A DNA stretch of 64,000 nucleotides, taken from assembly GCA_963800275.1 (NCBI GenBank), contig CAWDAI010000007.1, positions 124,001 to 188,000 on the forward strand. Reading direction: 5' to 3'. Both the position numbers and the translations under genes were made by a program. Source of the DNA: JAFMJV01 sp963800275 (lineage in GTDB: Bacteria > Chloroflexota > Limnocylindria > Limnocylindrales > CSP1-4). Within the stretch, counting starts at the first letter, position 1. The number at the start of each line of letters is the position of its first letter. Shown piece after piece: positions 7,448 to 16,218 of this stretch. The notes beneath the pieces were generated by a model, which had not been told where the DNA came from, ran no database searches, and saw only the letters and a program-made list of their open reading frames with translations.

Positions 7448-10303
7448 TCAGTCGAGTCGCTCGGCGAGGACCTCCGCGAGGTGACGCGCCCGCCGCGTCC
7501 CAAGCGACTCGATCTGGGTGCGGCAGCTGAAGCCATCGGCCAGCAGCGGGGCGCTCGGCTGTGCCTCCAGCGCCGGAACCAGCTCCAGCTCGGCCACGGC
7601 GCGGCTGACCTCCTCGTGGCCCGCCTCCGCCCCGAAGTTGCCGGCCAGGCCGCAGCAGCCGCTCAGCTCGAGCCCGATGACGATGCCATTGCGCTCGCAC
7701 ACCCGGCGGTCCGCCTCCAGCCCCAGCACGGCCTGCTGGTGGCAGTGCGGCTGGGCGATGGCGGCGGGCGCAGGCTCCGACGCGGCCGGGCCTGCGTAGC
7801 CCACGCGATCGAGGATCTCCGCCAGCGTCACCACGCGTCTCGCCAGGCGGGCGGCCCGGGGATCGTCGGGCAGGAGCTCCGGCAGGTCGGATCGAAGCAT
7901 GGCTGCGCTCGACGGTTCGAGCACCACCACTGGCTCATCGCCACCGAGCTCGGGGGCTCCGAGCGAATGGCGCAGCACGCGGGCGGCCATGCCCAGCTGG
8001 CCGGTGGAGTGCCAGGTGAGCCCATCGCAGACCCAGCGCCGCGGTACCGCGACCTCGAAGCCGGCCGCCTCCAGCACGCGGACCGCCGCCCATGAGACTT
8101 CCGGGGTCAGGTGATCGTTGTACGTATCCGGCCACAGGACGAGGCGCCCGTTCGGGGCCGCCTTCGCAGGCCGCGGTCGCGGTCGCCAGTCCCGGGTGAA
8201 GGTACGGCTCGCGATCCTGGGGATGCCGCGCTCCGGCGCGATGCCGGCGGCCCGGGCGAAGAGCCGTCGTGTGAGCCGGGAGCGAGTGACCGCGTTGACC
8301 AGGTGCGGGACGCGCGCCGTGAGCTTGAGCCAGAGCGGCAACCAGCCCAGCGCATAGTGGGAGCGCGGACGGAGTCGTCGCCGATAGTGCTGATGCAGGA
8401 ACTCGGCCTTGTACGACGCCATGTCCACCCCTGTGGGGCACTCCGACACGCATCCCCGGCAAGAGAGGCAGAGGTCGAGCGCCTCGAGCACGGCCGAGGA
8501 GCGCCAACCCTCCCTGGCCAGGTCCCCGGCCAGCATCTCCTGCAGCAGGCGCGCCCGCCCGCGTGTGGAATCGCGCTCATCGCGGGTGGCACGGAAACTC
8601 GGACACATGAGGGCTTTTCCCTGGACCGAGACACAGCGCCCCACGCCGATGCAACGTTCGACCGCGGTTCGGAAGTCTCCGCCGTCGGCAGCGAAGGCCT
8701 GGGCCGTGGCAGTGTCCAGCTGCGTGGGCGCGCTGACCCGCAGGTCGTCGCTGAGCGCGGGAGGGTCCACGATGATCCCGGGATTGAGCACCCCGGTCGG
8801 ATCCCACAGGCGGCGGAAGGCCCCGAATGCCTCGATGAGCCCTGGGCTGAACTGGCGATCGAGCAGGGGACCGCGGGCGCGACCGTCGCCGTGCTCGCCC
8901 GAGAGCGAGCCACCGTGTCGGATCACCAGGTCCGCGGCATCGGACACGAAGCTCGTGAAGCGCGCGGGACCGCCCGGTCCCTCCAGGCCGAAGCCGACCC
9001 GGAGGTGGATGCAGCCCTCGCCGTAGTGGCCGTAGCTGATCGCCTGCAGCCCGTGCTCGCCGAGCAGGGCGCGCAGCTCCCGCAGGTAGGCGCCGAGTCG
9101 CTCCGGGGGCACGACCGAATCCTCGAAGCCCGGCCAGAGGCGAGTGCCGTCAGCGGTCCGGGACGAGTGGCCGGCTCCGTCCTCGCGGATGCGCCAGAGC
9201 GCGGCGATGACGGCCGGGTCCTCGATGAAGCGGACATCGGGCCCCGCCAGGCCACGGCCGATCGTGGCGGCCAGGCGCGTCGCGTGCTCCCTCGCGCCGC
9301 CGGCGTCATCCGCGCGCGTCTCCACCATGAGCCAGGCCCCGCCTGCCGGCAACCCGACCGTGTGCGCCTGCGCGCCCGCCAGCGCGAGCAGCTCGTGCGA
9401 CAACGATTCGACCGTGAAGGGTGCGGCCGTGAGCAGGGCGGGCACGGCTTCCGCGCCTGCGATGTCATGGCCAAAGCCGAGCACCAGCAGGGCCCGGGTC
9501 AGCGGGGCGCGCACCAGCCTGACGACCGCGCGAGCGACGACCGCGCAGGTACCTTCCGTGCCCACCAGGGCCCGCGCGTGATCGGGACCGCGCTCGGGTA
9601 GCAGCCAGTCGAGGGCATAGCCCGAGACGCGGCGGGGCCAGGCCGGTAGCTCGGTCCGGATCAGCTCTTCGTGGGCGGCGGTGAAGGCCCGGAGCTGGTC
9701 GGCCAGCGGCCCGTCGAGCTCGGGCCAGTCCGGATCGGGCCGGCGCGCCGGCGCGCCGGGACTGGTCAGCCGGACTCGCGAGCCATCAGAGCGGATGACG
9801 TCCAGGCCGAGGACGTTCTGGGCCGTGGTGCCCCACGCCACCGAGTGCGAGCCGCAGGCATCGTTGCCGATCATCCCGCCGAGCGTGCAGCGGCTGTGCG
9901 TCGAGGGGTCAGGGCCGACCCGCAGCCCGAAGGGTGCAGCCGCCGTGTTGAGATCGTCGAGGACGACGCCCGGCTCGACCACCGCGAAGCCCCGTTCGGG
10001 ATCGAGCTCGATGACCCGCGCGAGGGCGTGCGTGGTCACGACCACACCTGCGCCCAGCGCATTGCCGGCGATGCTCGTGCCGGCACCGCGCATGATGACC
10101 GAGGTGTCGCTCTCGCCGCAGGCCCGCACGACCGCCGCCAGCTCGTCGACGTCCGCAGGCTCCACGACCAGTGCCGGCAGCTGTCGATAGAGCGAAGCGT
10201 CCGAGGTGTAGAGCGCGCGCGTGCCGAGGTCGGCGCGGACGCGATCGCCCACGAGCTCCCGCAGGCGCGCCTCGACGTCCGCCGGCGCGATCGCTGCGGT
10301 CAC
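7448..10303 (-). CDS. FAD-binding oxidase fused to Fe-S/CCG subunit (GlcD-GlcF type dehydrogenase)
   Basis: This 951-residue protein joins two parts that are often separate genes. The N-terminal half is a VAO-type FAD domain (RGAGTSIAGNALG near 71-83, GGMIGNDACGSHS near 150) with an FAD-oxidase C domain. Cysteine clusters follow near residues 549 (CIGVGRC) and 607 (CLSCRGCVSECP), suiting 4Fe-4S centres, and then CCG domains near 851 (PHCHQQ) and 879 (GCCGLAGNFG). This architecture suits D-lactate, glycolate or D-2-hydroxyglutarate dehydrogenases passing electrons to the respiratory chain. The GTG start overlaps the mscS stop by 4 bp. The exact 2-hydroxyacid is not readable from sequence. Confidence 0.9.
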   Translation of the reverse strand: MTAAIAPADVEARLRELVGDRVRADLGTRALYTSDASLYRQLPALVVEPADVDELAAVVRACGESDTSVIMRGAGTSIAGNALGAGVVVTTHALARVIELDPERGFAVVEPGVVLDDLNTAAAPFGLRVGPDPSTHSRCTLGGMIGNDACGSHSVAWGTTAQNVLGLDVIRSDGSRVRLTSPGAPARRPDPDWPELDGPLADQLRAFTAAHEELIRTELPAWPRRVSGYALDWLLPERGPDHARALVGTEGTCAVVARAVVRLVRAPLTRALLVLGFGHDIAGAEAVPALLTAAPFTVESLSHELLALAGAQAHTVGLPAGGAWLMVETRADDAGGAREHATRLAATIGRGLAGPDVRFIEDPAVIAALWRIREDGAGHSSRTADGTRLWPGFEDSVVPPERLGAYLRELRALLGEHGLQAISYGHYGEGCIHLRVGFGLEGPGGPARFTSFVSDAADLVIRHGGSLSGEHGDGRARGPLLDRQFSPGLIEAFGAFRRLWDPTGVLNPGIIVDPPALSDDLRVSAPTQLDTATAQAFAADGGDFRTAVERCIGVGRCVSVQGKALMCPSFRATRDERDSTRGRARLLQEMLAGDLAREGWRSSAVLEALDLCLSCRGCVSECPTGVDMASYKAEFLHQHYRRRLRPRSHYALGWLPLWLKLTARVPHLVNAVTRSRLTRRLFARAAGIAPERGIPRIASRTFTRDWRPRPRPAKAAPNGRLVLWPDTYNDHLTPEVSWAAVRVLEAAGFEVAVPRRWVCDGLTWHSTGQLGMAARVLRHSLGAPELGGDEPVVVLEPSSAAMLRSDLPELLPDDPRAARLARRVVTLAEILDRVGYAGPAASEPAPAAIAQPHCHQQAVLGLEADRRVCERNGIVIGLELSGCCGLAGNFGAEAGHEEVSRAVAELELVPALEAQPSAPLLADGFSCRTQIESLGTRRARHLAEVLAERLD

Positions 10304-11166
10304 GGCGAGGAAGGGCCGGAGGGCCGGGGCATGCCCAGTCGATCGAGCGTGATCCCGGCTTCCGCGAGGGCCCGGTCCAGGCGCAGCCGGATCTCGCTGG
10401 CCACTCGCCAGCGTTCGCTGGCCACGACCTTGCCGCGCATGACCGCGACGCTGCCCAACTCATCGGCGTCAGCCACGAAGGCCAGCCGCGGCGCCTCGAG
10501 GACCGAGCCCACGAAGGCCGGATCCTGCGCGACCTCCCGGCCGACGCGGTCCATGACTCCGGCGACGGCCGCCAGGTCGCCCACCCGGATCCCGCGTACC
10601 CGCACCTCGGCGGCGGCGTACACCCGGGTGCGGTTGGCCACGCTGCGCAGGTCGCCGTTGGAGACCGAGAAGACGGTGCCGTCCACGGCGCGGATGACCG
10701 TGCGCCGCAGGCCCACGCTCTCGACGGTGCCCTTCCAGGGCTTGTCGCCGAGCTCGATGTTGTCGCCCTGGAAGAACTGCGCCTCGACGATGATGAAGAC
10801 GCCCATCAGGTAGTCGAGCACGATCGACTGGCCGGCGATGGCGATCCCAGCCAGGAACAGGCCGAGGAGCACGAGCACCCACTGGCTGCCGGTGAGCCCC
10901 ACGAAGATGACCACGGCGATGGCGACGATGGCCAGGCGCATGAGCGTGGTCACCAACTGCACGATGGTGGTGGAGCGCTTGCGCAGCTCGGCATCCTCGA
11001 TGCCCTCGCCGCTGAAGTCGCCCTCTGTCACGCGCAGGCCTCGTCGCACGAGTGCGTCCACGATAGGACCGCTGTAGGCGTAGGCCACGATCAAGGCGGC
11101 CGCGACGATCAGCAGCACGACGATGTTGTCGGAGAACCAATCGGCCATCGCCTGGGCGCTGCTCAT
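10300..11166 (-). CDS. MscS-family small-conductance mechanosensitive channel
   Basis: This 288-residue membrane protein has about three N-terminal membrane segments (roughly 14-34, 72-92 and 95-120) followed by the MscS beta domain. The pore-lining third helix and the adjacent GQSIVLDYLMGVFIIVE segment match the family pattern before the FFQGDNIEL start of the beta domain. It would release solutes on osmotic downshock. The C-terminal 100 residues form the cytoplasmic cage. Translation is coupled to the downstream oxidoreductase by a 4-bp GTGA overlap, though no functional link is obvious. Confidence 0.9.
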   Translation of the reverse strand: MSSAQAMADWFSDNIVVLLIVAAALIVAYAYSGPIVDALVRRGLRVTEGDFSGEGIEDAELRKRSTTIVQLVTTLMRLAIVAIAVVIFVGLTGSQWVLVLLGLFLAGIAIAGQSIVLDYLMGVFIIVEAQFFQGDNIELGDKPWKGTVESVGLRRTVIRAVDGTVFSVSNGDLRSVANRTRVYAAAEVRVRGIRVGDLAAVAGVMDRVGREVAQDPAFVGSVLEAPRLAFVADADELGSVAVMRGKVVASERWRVASEIRLRLDRALAEAGITLDRLGMPRPSGPSSP

Positions 11167-11251
11167 GCTCCTAACCCTAGTGCTTGTGCTGCGCTGTCGC
11201 CCTCACGGAGGCGCACGGTCCGCGGACGCTGCGCTCCCCTGGAACGAGCTG

Positions 11252-12229
11252 CTATAGCTCGGTCGCCGCCAGCCAGGTCAGCGACTCCGCGAGCGAGAGA
11301 TAGCGGTCCTCGGGCACCGGATCGCCGACGCAGAAGAGTGCGACCAGCGTGCCGCGCTCGGGGTCGCGGGACGAGTAGCGGACAGCGCGGGTGCCGTCGT
11401 CGAAGACCAGCTCGGCGAAGCCGGTCCGACCGGTTGGCAGGTCCAGATAGCTCGTCTCCTCGACGGTGATGTCCGAGCGCTCGCCGGCGGTGGCGACGTA
11501 CTCGTCGTGCATCGCCTCGACCGTCGTCCACCCGTGATCCGCGGCCAGCGAGGTGTAGTCACTGACGGCGCAGACAGCCGTCTCGTTGGTGGCGTAGAGC
11601 AGGCCCAGGTCGGTGGAGCTGCCGCGGACCTGCCAGGGCTCGGGGAAGGAGATGGCCAGGCCGGCGTCGGGCCGCCGCGCCACGGGGTCGAAGGTCGAGC
11701 TGGTCAGTTCGGTAGCGGGCTCCAGCTGGAACGCCTCCGCGATGGGCAGCCAGCGGTCATCCGGCAGCACGTCGCCGCGACACCACAGCTCGTGCATGTG
11801 ACCCGCGTCGGGCACGACGTAGACGGACCAGCGCGCTCCCGCCTCGTCGGCGAAATCGACCCGCTCCGCCGGGCCGGCGGGCAGGCTCACCGACGCTCGC
11901 GCGATGAAGGTGTAACCCGAGCCGGGGGAGAGGCTGACCACGAAGTCGTCCACGTCGGTCTCGAGGTCCGCGAACTCCGAGCGCCTGGTCGAGACCTCGC
12001 AGCGCTCGTCATCGGCGAGCGCGTCGACCTGACGGCGAGCGGTCTCGGCGGAGGCTTCCAGACGCCACCCCGCCGGGAAGGTCACGGCCGCACGGACCGA
12101 CTCGTCGTCCGGCGCTGCGACGACGATGGTGGGCCCGATCCCGTCGGCAGCGAAGACCGCGGGGATCCCCGGGGCGAGGGAAGTTCCCAGCAGGGCGGCG
12201 GAGAGCGCCAGGACCGAGTGCCGGCGCAT
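11252..12229 (-). CDS. Secreted protein of unknown function
   Basis: I do not recognise the family. From the ATG at 12229 the protein has 325 residues and begins with a clear signal peptide (MRRHSVLALSAALLGTSLAP, ending near AVFA). The mature part is rich in Asp, Glu, Ser and Thr and seems to hold two related halves: residues about 35-165 and 185-320 each contain a P-x-x-W motif (FPAGWRLEA, FPEPWQVRG) and a Cys before a late SLAE/PIAEAF-type helix. This suggests an internal duplication. An in-frame ATG 45 bp upstream lies inside the neighbouring gene and lacks a signal sequence, so it is not used here. It follows the LLM oxidoreductase gene by 4 bp. Confidence 0.7.
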   Translation of the reverse strand: MRRHSVLALSAALLGTSLAPGIPAVFAADGIGPTIVVAAPDDESVRAAVTFPAGWRLEASAETARRQVDALADDERCEVSTRRSEFADLETDVDDFVVSLSPGSGYTFIARASVSLPAGPAERVDFADEAGARWSVYVVPDAGHMHELWCRGDVLPDDRWLPIAEAFQLEPATELTSSTFDPVARRPDAGLAISFPEPWQVRGSSTDLGLLYATNETAVCAVSDYTSLAADHGWTTVEAMHDEYVATAGERSDITVEETSYLDLPTGRTGFAELVFDDGTRAVRYSSRDPERGTLVALFCVGDPVPEDRYLSLAESLTWLAATEL

Positions 12230-12233
12230 CGGA

Positions 12234-13121
12234 CTACGGTCCGTCGAGCTCGATGCCGGCGGCGATGCAGTCATCGGCGAACGCGGCCTGCGCTTCGAGC
12301 GAGGGGTCGTACTTGGTGGGGAAGCAGACGATCCGGTCCAGCCCGGTCGCGGCGAACGCGGCCATCAGGTCCACGCGCTGCTGGCCGGCGTCACGCATGT
12401 CCTCGTCCAGGGCGTAGAGCGAGAACCGCAGCGTCGCCGGGTCACGGCCGGCGTCCTCGCACCTGGCGCGCACCTCCGCCATCCGCTGGCGAACCTGGTC
12501 CGGGCTGATGAAGACCCAGTTCAGCTCGTCGGCGAAGCGCACGGCCAGGCCTGCGGTGCGCACGCGGCCGTTGCCGCCCACGATCAACGGGATACGCTCC
12601 TGGATGCTGCGCGGTTCGTTGATGGCGTCGCGGACGTGCACGCGCTTGCCCTCGTAGCTGGCATGGCCCGGGGCGATCATGCGGGTGATGACCTCGAGGT
12701 GCTCCTCGAAGGTGCTGATGCGCTCGCCGATGGGCGGGAAGCCGTAGCCATAGGCCAGCCACTCGTCCTTCTTCCAGCCGGCGCCGATGCCGATCTCGAA
12801 ACGTCCCCCGCTGATGACGTCGATGGTCGATGCCAGCTTGGCCGTCAGAGCGGGGTTGCGGAAGGCGGTGCAGATGACCATGTGGCCCAGCCGCACGCGC
12901 TCGGTCACCATCGCCAGGGCCGACAGCTGCGAGAACGACTCGAGGGTCATCTCGTCGGTCGGATCGGGCACGGTCGTGAAGTGGTCGAAGACCCACAGCG
13001 ACTCGAAGCCCAGAGCCTCGGCCTGCTTCGCCAACTCGACGGTGTTGGCCCAGGCCGCGGCCGGCTCCCAGCCGACGTACTCCATCTTCCAGCCTTGTGG
13101 CGCGATCAGTCCGACCTTCAT
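12234..13121 (-). CDS. LLM-class F420-dependent oxidoreductase
   Basis: This 295-residue protein is a bacterial-luciferase-like TIM barrel of the F420-dependent subgroup. Typical signatures are ALGFESLWVFDHF near residue 38, RVRLGHMVICTAFRNPA near 75, and GRFEIGIGAGWKKDE near 105. Such enzymes transfer hydride between reduced F420 or FMN and varied substrates. Its neighbour downstream is the secreted protein above, with a 4-bp gap. F420 use is a family-level inference; an FMN-dependent monooxygenase is the main alternative. Confidence 0.88.
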   Translation of the reverse strand: MKVGLIAPQGWKMEYVGWEPAAAWANTVELAKQAEALGFESLWVFDHFTTVPDPTDEMTLESFSQLSALAMVTERVRLGHMVICTAFRNPALTAKLASTIDVISGGRFEIGIGAGWKKDEWLAYGYGFPPIGERISTFEEHLEVITRMIAPGHASYEGKRVHVRDAINEPRSIQERIPLIVGGNGRVRTAGLAVRFADELNWVFISPDQVRQRMAEVRARCEDAGRDPATLRFSLYALDEDMRDAGQQRVDLMAAFAATGLDRIVCFPTKYDPSLEAQAAFADDCIAAGIELDGP

Positions 13122-13194
13122 GTGTTACCCCCTTCGGTCACGGTCATCGGTGTTCGGTTTTGCTCTGTATGGGGCCGCGGCCGCCGACGGCGAC

Positions 13195-14850
13195 TCAGGC
13201 CATCACCGGCGGTGGTGCCACCGGCCCCGCTTCGCCATCACCAGCCACACCCAGATGCCGGATGGGCTTGTCGACCAGGCCTGCGACCAGGACCAGCAGG
13301 GTCACCACGGTGGCCCCCAGGCCGATCCAGAAGGTCTGGGCGATGGCCACGGAGAAGGCTTCGAAGATGCCGGTCACGACTTGGTCCACGATACCGCTGA
13401 GCGCCGGAACCTGCGCCAGCTGGTGGGCCAGCGAGACATCGGTGACCTGGGTGATGTCGCGGCCGGTGGAGAACTCGCCGATCAACCCTGCGGTCTGCGC
13501 AGGCACGCCAGCCGCGATGAGTTCCGGATCGAGTCGATCGGTGAAGCTATCCGCGAAGACCGTGCCCACCAAGGCCAGGCCCACCGAGGCACCGATCTGT
13601 CGGAAGAAGGTCAGATTGCCGGTGGCCACGCCCAGGGCGCTGAAGGGCACGGAGGCCTGGATGACGATGGTGAAGACGCTGAGGGTGGGTCCCACGCCGA
13701 GGCCGATCACCACCATCCACAGCCAGAGCACGGGCAGGGGCGTGCTGGCGGTGAGGCTGGTGGCCAGGAAGAGGCCGATGGCCAGGGCCACGAGCGACAG
13801 CACGACCTGCCACTTGTAGCGACCCGTCCTGCTGGTGAGGATGCCACTGCCGACGGAGCTGACGATGACGCCCGCCATCAGCGGCAGCATGTACAGGCCG
13901 GACGCGGTGGGGCTGACCTCCTGCACGAACTGGAACCAGCGGGGCACGAAGACGATGGCTCCGAAGAAGGCGATGGCGGTCAGGAAGACGGCGGCGATGG
14001 TGACCGCGAAGTTGCGGATCCGGAAGAGCCGCAGCGGCACGATGGGTTCGACGGCGCGCGATTCGATCCACAGGAACACGGGGGTGATGGCCGCGGCGAT
14101 GAGGATGAAGCCGCCCACGCTGACTTCGGTCCAGGCACCCGACTGCTTGTTGGTCAGGCCCACCAGCAGGAACACGACGGCGACCGCGAAGACGATCGCG
14201 CCGAGGTAGTCCAGGTTGCGCGTGGGCCGCGCGCCGTGGACCGACGGCAGCAGCCGATAGACGATGGCCAGGGTGATGACGCCGAGCGGCAGGTTGACGA
14301 AGAAGATCCAGTGCCAGCCGAAGCCATCGGTGAGCCAGCCGCCGAGGAGGGGGCCAAGGACCGAGGCGATGCCGAAGACGGCGCCGAACAGGCCCTGATA
14401 GCGGCCGCGCTCGCGCGGGTCGAAGAGGTCGCCGATGATGGCCAGGGAGATGGGGAAGATGGCCCCCGCGCCGACGCCCTGGAAGCCGCGGAAGATGACC
14501 AGCGTCTCGATGTTCCAAGAGAGCCCGCATAGGGCCGAGCCGAGCAGGAACACGCTCACGCCGAAGAGCAGCATCAAGCGCCGGCCGTAGATATCGCTCA
14601 GCTTGCCGTAGAAGACGCCAGTGATGGTGGCGGTCAGCAGGTAGCTGGTGATGACCCAGGTGTAGAGCTCGTTGGTGCCACCCAGGTCGCCCACGATGCG
14701 GGGCAGGGCCACCCCCACGATGGTCTGGTCGAGCGCCGAGAGGAACACGACCAGCAGCACCGCGAAGAGGATCTCCATCTTCCGCCGATGCGACAGCGTC
14801 AGTGCGGGATCGAGCTCCTCGAGCGCATGGCCAGGGCCGCGGGCGGACAC
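13195..14850 (-). CDS. MFS drug exporter, DHA2 family (EmrB/QacA type)
   Basis: This 551-residue transporter has about 14 membrane segments, the hallmark of DHA2 drug:H+ antiporters. Motif A appears as GKLSDIYGRRLMLLFG after the second segment, and the antiporter motif C region lies in the fifth segment (FGIASVLGPLLGGWLTD). The start is GTG at 14850, supported by AAGGAG seven bases upstream. A long loop of about 100 residues precedes the last segment. It probably exports a hydrophobic toxicant. The upstream aldo/keto reductase lies beyond a strong hairpin, so it is probably a separate transcript. Confidence 0.9.
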   Translation of the reverse strand: MSARGPGHALEELDPALTLSHRRKMEILFAVLLVVFLSALDQTIVGVALPRIVGDLGGTNELYTWVITSYLLTATITGVFYGKLSDIYGRRLMLLFGVSVFLLGSALCGLSWNIETLVIFRGFQGVGAGAIFPISLAIIGDLFDPRERGRYQGLFGAVFGIASVLGPLLGGWLTDGFGWHWIFFVNLPLGVITLAIVYRLLPSVHGARPTRNLDYLGAIVFAVAVVFLLVGLTNKQSGAWTEVSVGGFILIAAAITPVFLWIESRAVEPIVPLRLFRIRNFAVTIAAVFLTAIAFFGAIVFVPRWFQFVQEVSPTASGLYMLPLMAGVIVSSVGSGILTSRTGRYKWQVVLSLVALAIGLFLATSLTASTPLPVLWLWMVVIGLGVGPTLSVFTIVIQASVPFSALGVATGNLTFFRQIGASVGLALVGTVFADSFTDRLDPELIAAGVPAQTAGLIGEFSTGRDITQVTDVSLAHQLAQVPALSGIVDQVVTGIFEAFSVAIAQTFWIGLGATVVTLLVLVAGLVDKPIRHLGVAGDGEAGPVAPPPVMA

Positions 14851-14906
14851 GAATGACTCCTTGGGGCGGTTCCGAGAAGGGTGGTGCGAGGCGATCGGCA
14901 GCCGAT

Positions 14907-14937
14907 GGCCGCTAGCAGCGGGTGACTGCTAGCGGCC
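14907..14937 (-). terminator. Terminator-like hairpin after aldo/keto reductase gene
   Basis: A perfect 12-bp inverted repeat (14907-14918 and 14926-14937) with a 7-nt loop lies 15 bp past the reductase stop and 56 bp before the exporter start. No T-tract follows on the minus strand. It likely ends or attenuates the upstream transcript. Confidence 0.65.
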
Positions 14938-14951
14938 GGCGCCCTGTCGGC

Positions 14952-15935
14952 TCACCAGCGTTGGTGGACGAGCGGCCGGGCCAGCTCGTCGTAGAGGTCG
15001 GCGATGCGGGCCATCGTCGCCGCTGGCAGTGGGGGCAGGTCGGCGGCCGCAGCATTGGCGCGCGCCTGCTCGGGCGTCTTGGCCCCGGGGATGGCCGCGG
15101 TCACGCCGTCGTGCATCAGGATCCAGCGCAAGGCCAGCTGTGCGGTGGTGGCGCCGTCGGGCACCAGGTCGTGCAGCCCGGCTACGAAGCGGAGGCCGGT
15201 CTCGTAGTCGAGGCCGGCGAAGGTCTCACCCACGTCGAAGGCCTGGCCGTGCCGGTTGTAGTTGCGATGATCGTCTTGCGCGAAGGTGGAGGCGGCGTCG
15301 TACTTGCCGGTCAGCAGGCCCGATGCCAGCGGCACGCGCGCGAGCACGCCCACGTCGGCCGCGAGCGCCGCCGCGAGGAAGCTGTCCGCCGGGCGCTGGC
15401 GGACCATGTTGAAGATGATCTGGACGCTGGCCACGCCGGGGTACTCGAGCGCCTTCGACCCCTGCTCCACCTTCTCCACGCTCACCCCGTAGTGGCGCAT
15501 CACGCCCTCGGCCACCAGCTCGTCGCAGGCGGCGAAGAGCTCGGGTGTGTAGTAGACCTCGAACGGTGGGCAGTGCAGCTGCACCAGGTCGAGGGTCTCG
15601 GTGTCGAGGTTCTCGCGCGAGCGCCGCGTCCAGGCCGCGAACGCCTCGGGCGTGTAGTTCTCCGGCCGCTGCTCCACGCGACGGCCCATCTTGGTGGCGA
15701 CGTAGATGCGTTCGCCTGGCCGTTCCTTGCGGAAGCGGGCGATGAGCTGCTCGCTGTGGCCGTCGCCGTAGACGTCGGCGGTGTCGATGAAGTTGACACC
15801 GGCATCGACCGCGGCGTGCAGGGCGGCGATGGAGTCGGCGTCGTCCACCGCGCCCCAGTCGGCGCCGATGGCCCAAGCCCCGAAGGAGACGGCGCTGATC
15901 TCGTACCCGGTCTTGCCCAGTCGTCGGTATTCCAT
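14952..15935 (-). CDS. Aldo/keto reductase
   Basis: This 327-residue TIM-barrel oxidoreductase has the NADPH-dependent aldo/keto reductase tetrad: Asp and Tyr in FIDTADVYGDGHSE near residues 50-63, Lys in YVATKMGRR near 79-86, and the active-site His in VQLHCPP near 120. It resembles the COG0667 group that reduces sugars or aldehydes. It stands alone between the strong hairpin and a 283-bp gap. Substrate is unknown. Confidence 0.9.
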   Translation of the reverse strand: MEYRRLGKTGYEISAVSFGAWAIGADWGAVDDADSIAALHAAVDAGVNFIDTADVYGDGHSEQLIARFRKERPGERIYVATKMGRRVEQRPENYTPEAFAAWTRRSRENLDTETLDLVQLHCPPFEVYYTPELFAACDELVAEGVMRHYGVSVEKVEQGSKALEYPGVASVQIIFNMVRQRPADSFLAAALAADVGVLARVPLASGLLTGKYDAASTFAQDDHRNYNRHGQAFDVGETFAGLDYETGLRFVAGLHDLVPDGATTAQLALRWILMHDGVTAAIPGAKTPEQARANAAAADLPPLPAATMARIADLYDELARPLVHQRW

Positions 15936-16218
15936 GCTCCAAGACTAGAACGTTCCGACGGGCGGGTAGCGGCGTAACCGACCCGAAAGGCGCGTTTCGC
16001 CGGGTGTGCTCCACACACCACACCCATGGGCGCCCCCGCGCAGGTTCTTCGAGCCGCCCCTACTTGCCCGGCAGCCGCACTCGCTGCCCGATGGCACGCG
16101 AGGCAAGTCCAGTCACGAGTGGTGGCAGAATCCGCGACCAGACACCCGGCCCTGATGTCGCCGAGTGCGGCCTGCCGGATCACTTCCCGACTTGCACCAG
16201 CGGAGGTTCACAAGCGTC
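15936..16218. other. Intergenic region, divergent promoters
   Basis: This 283-bp gap separates the divergent aldo/keto reductase and META-domain genes. I see no convincing small ORF, RNA gene or clean operator in it. It should hold both promoters. Confidence 0.4.
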
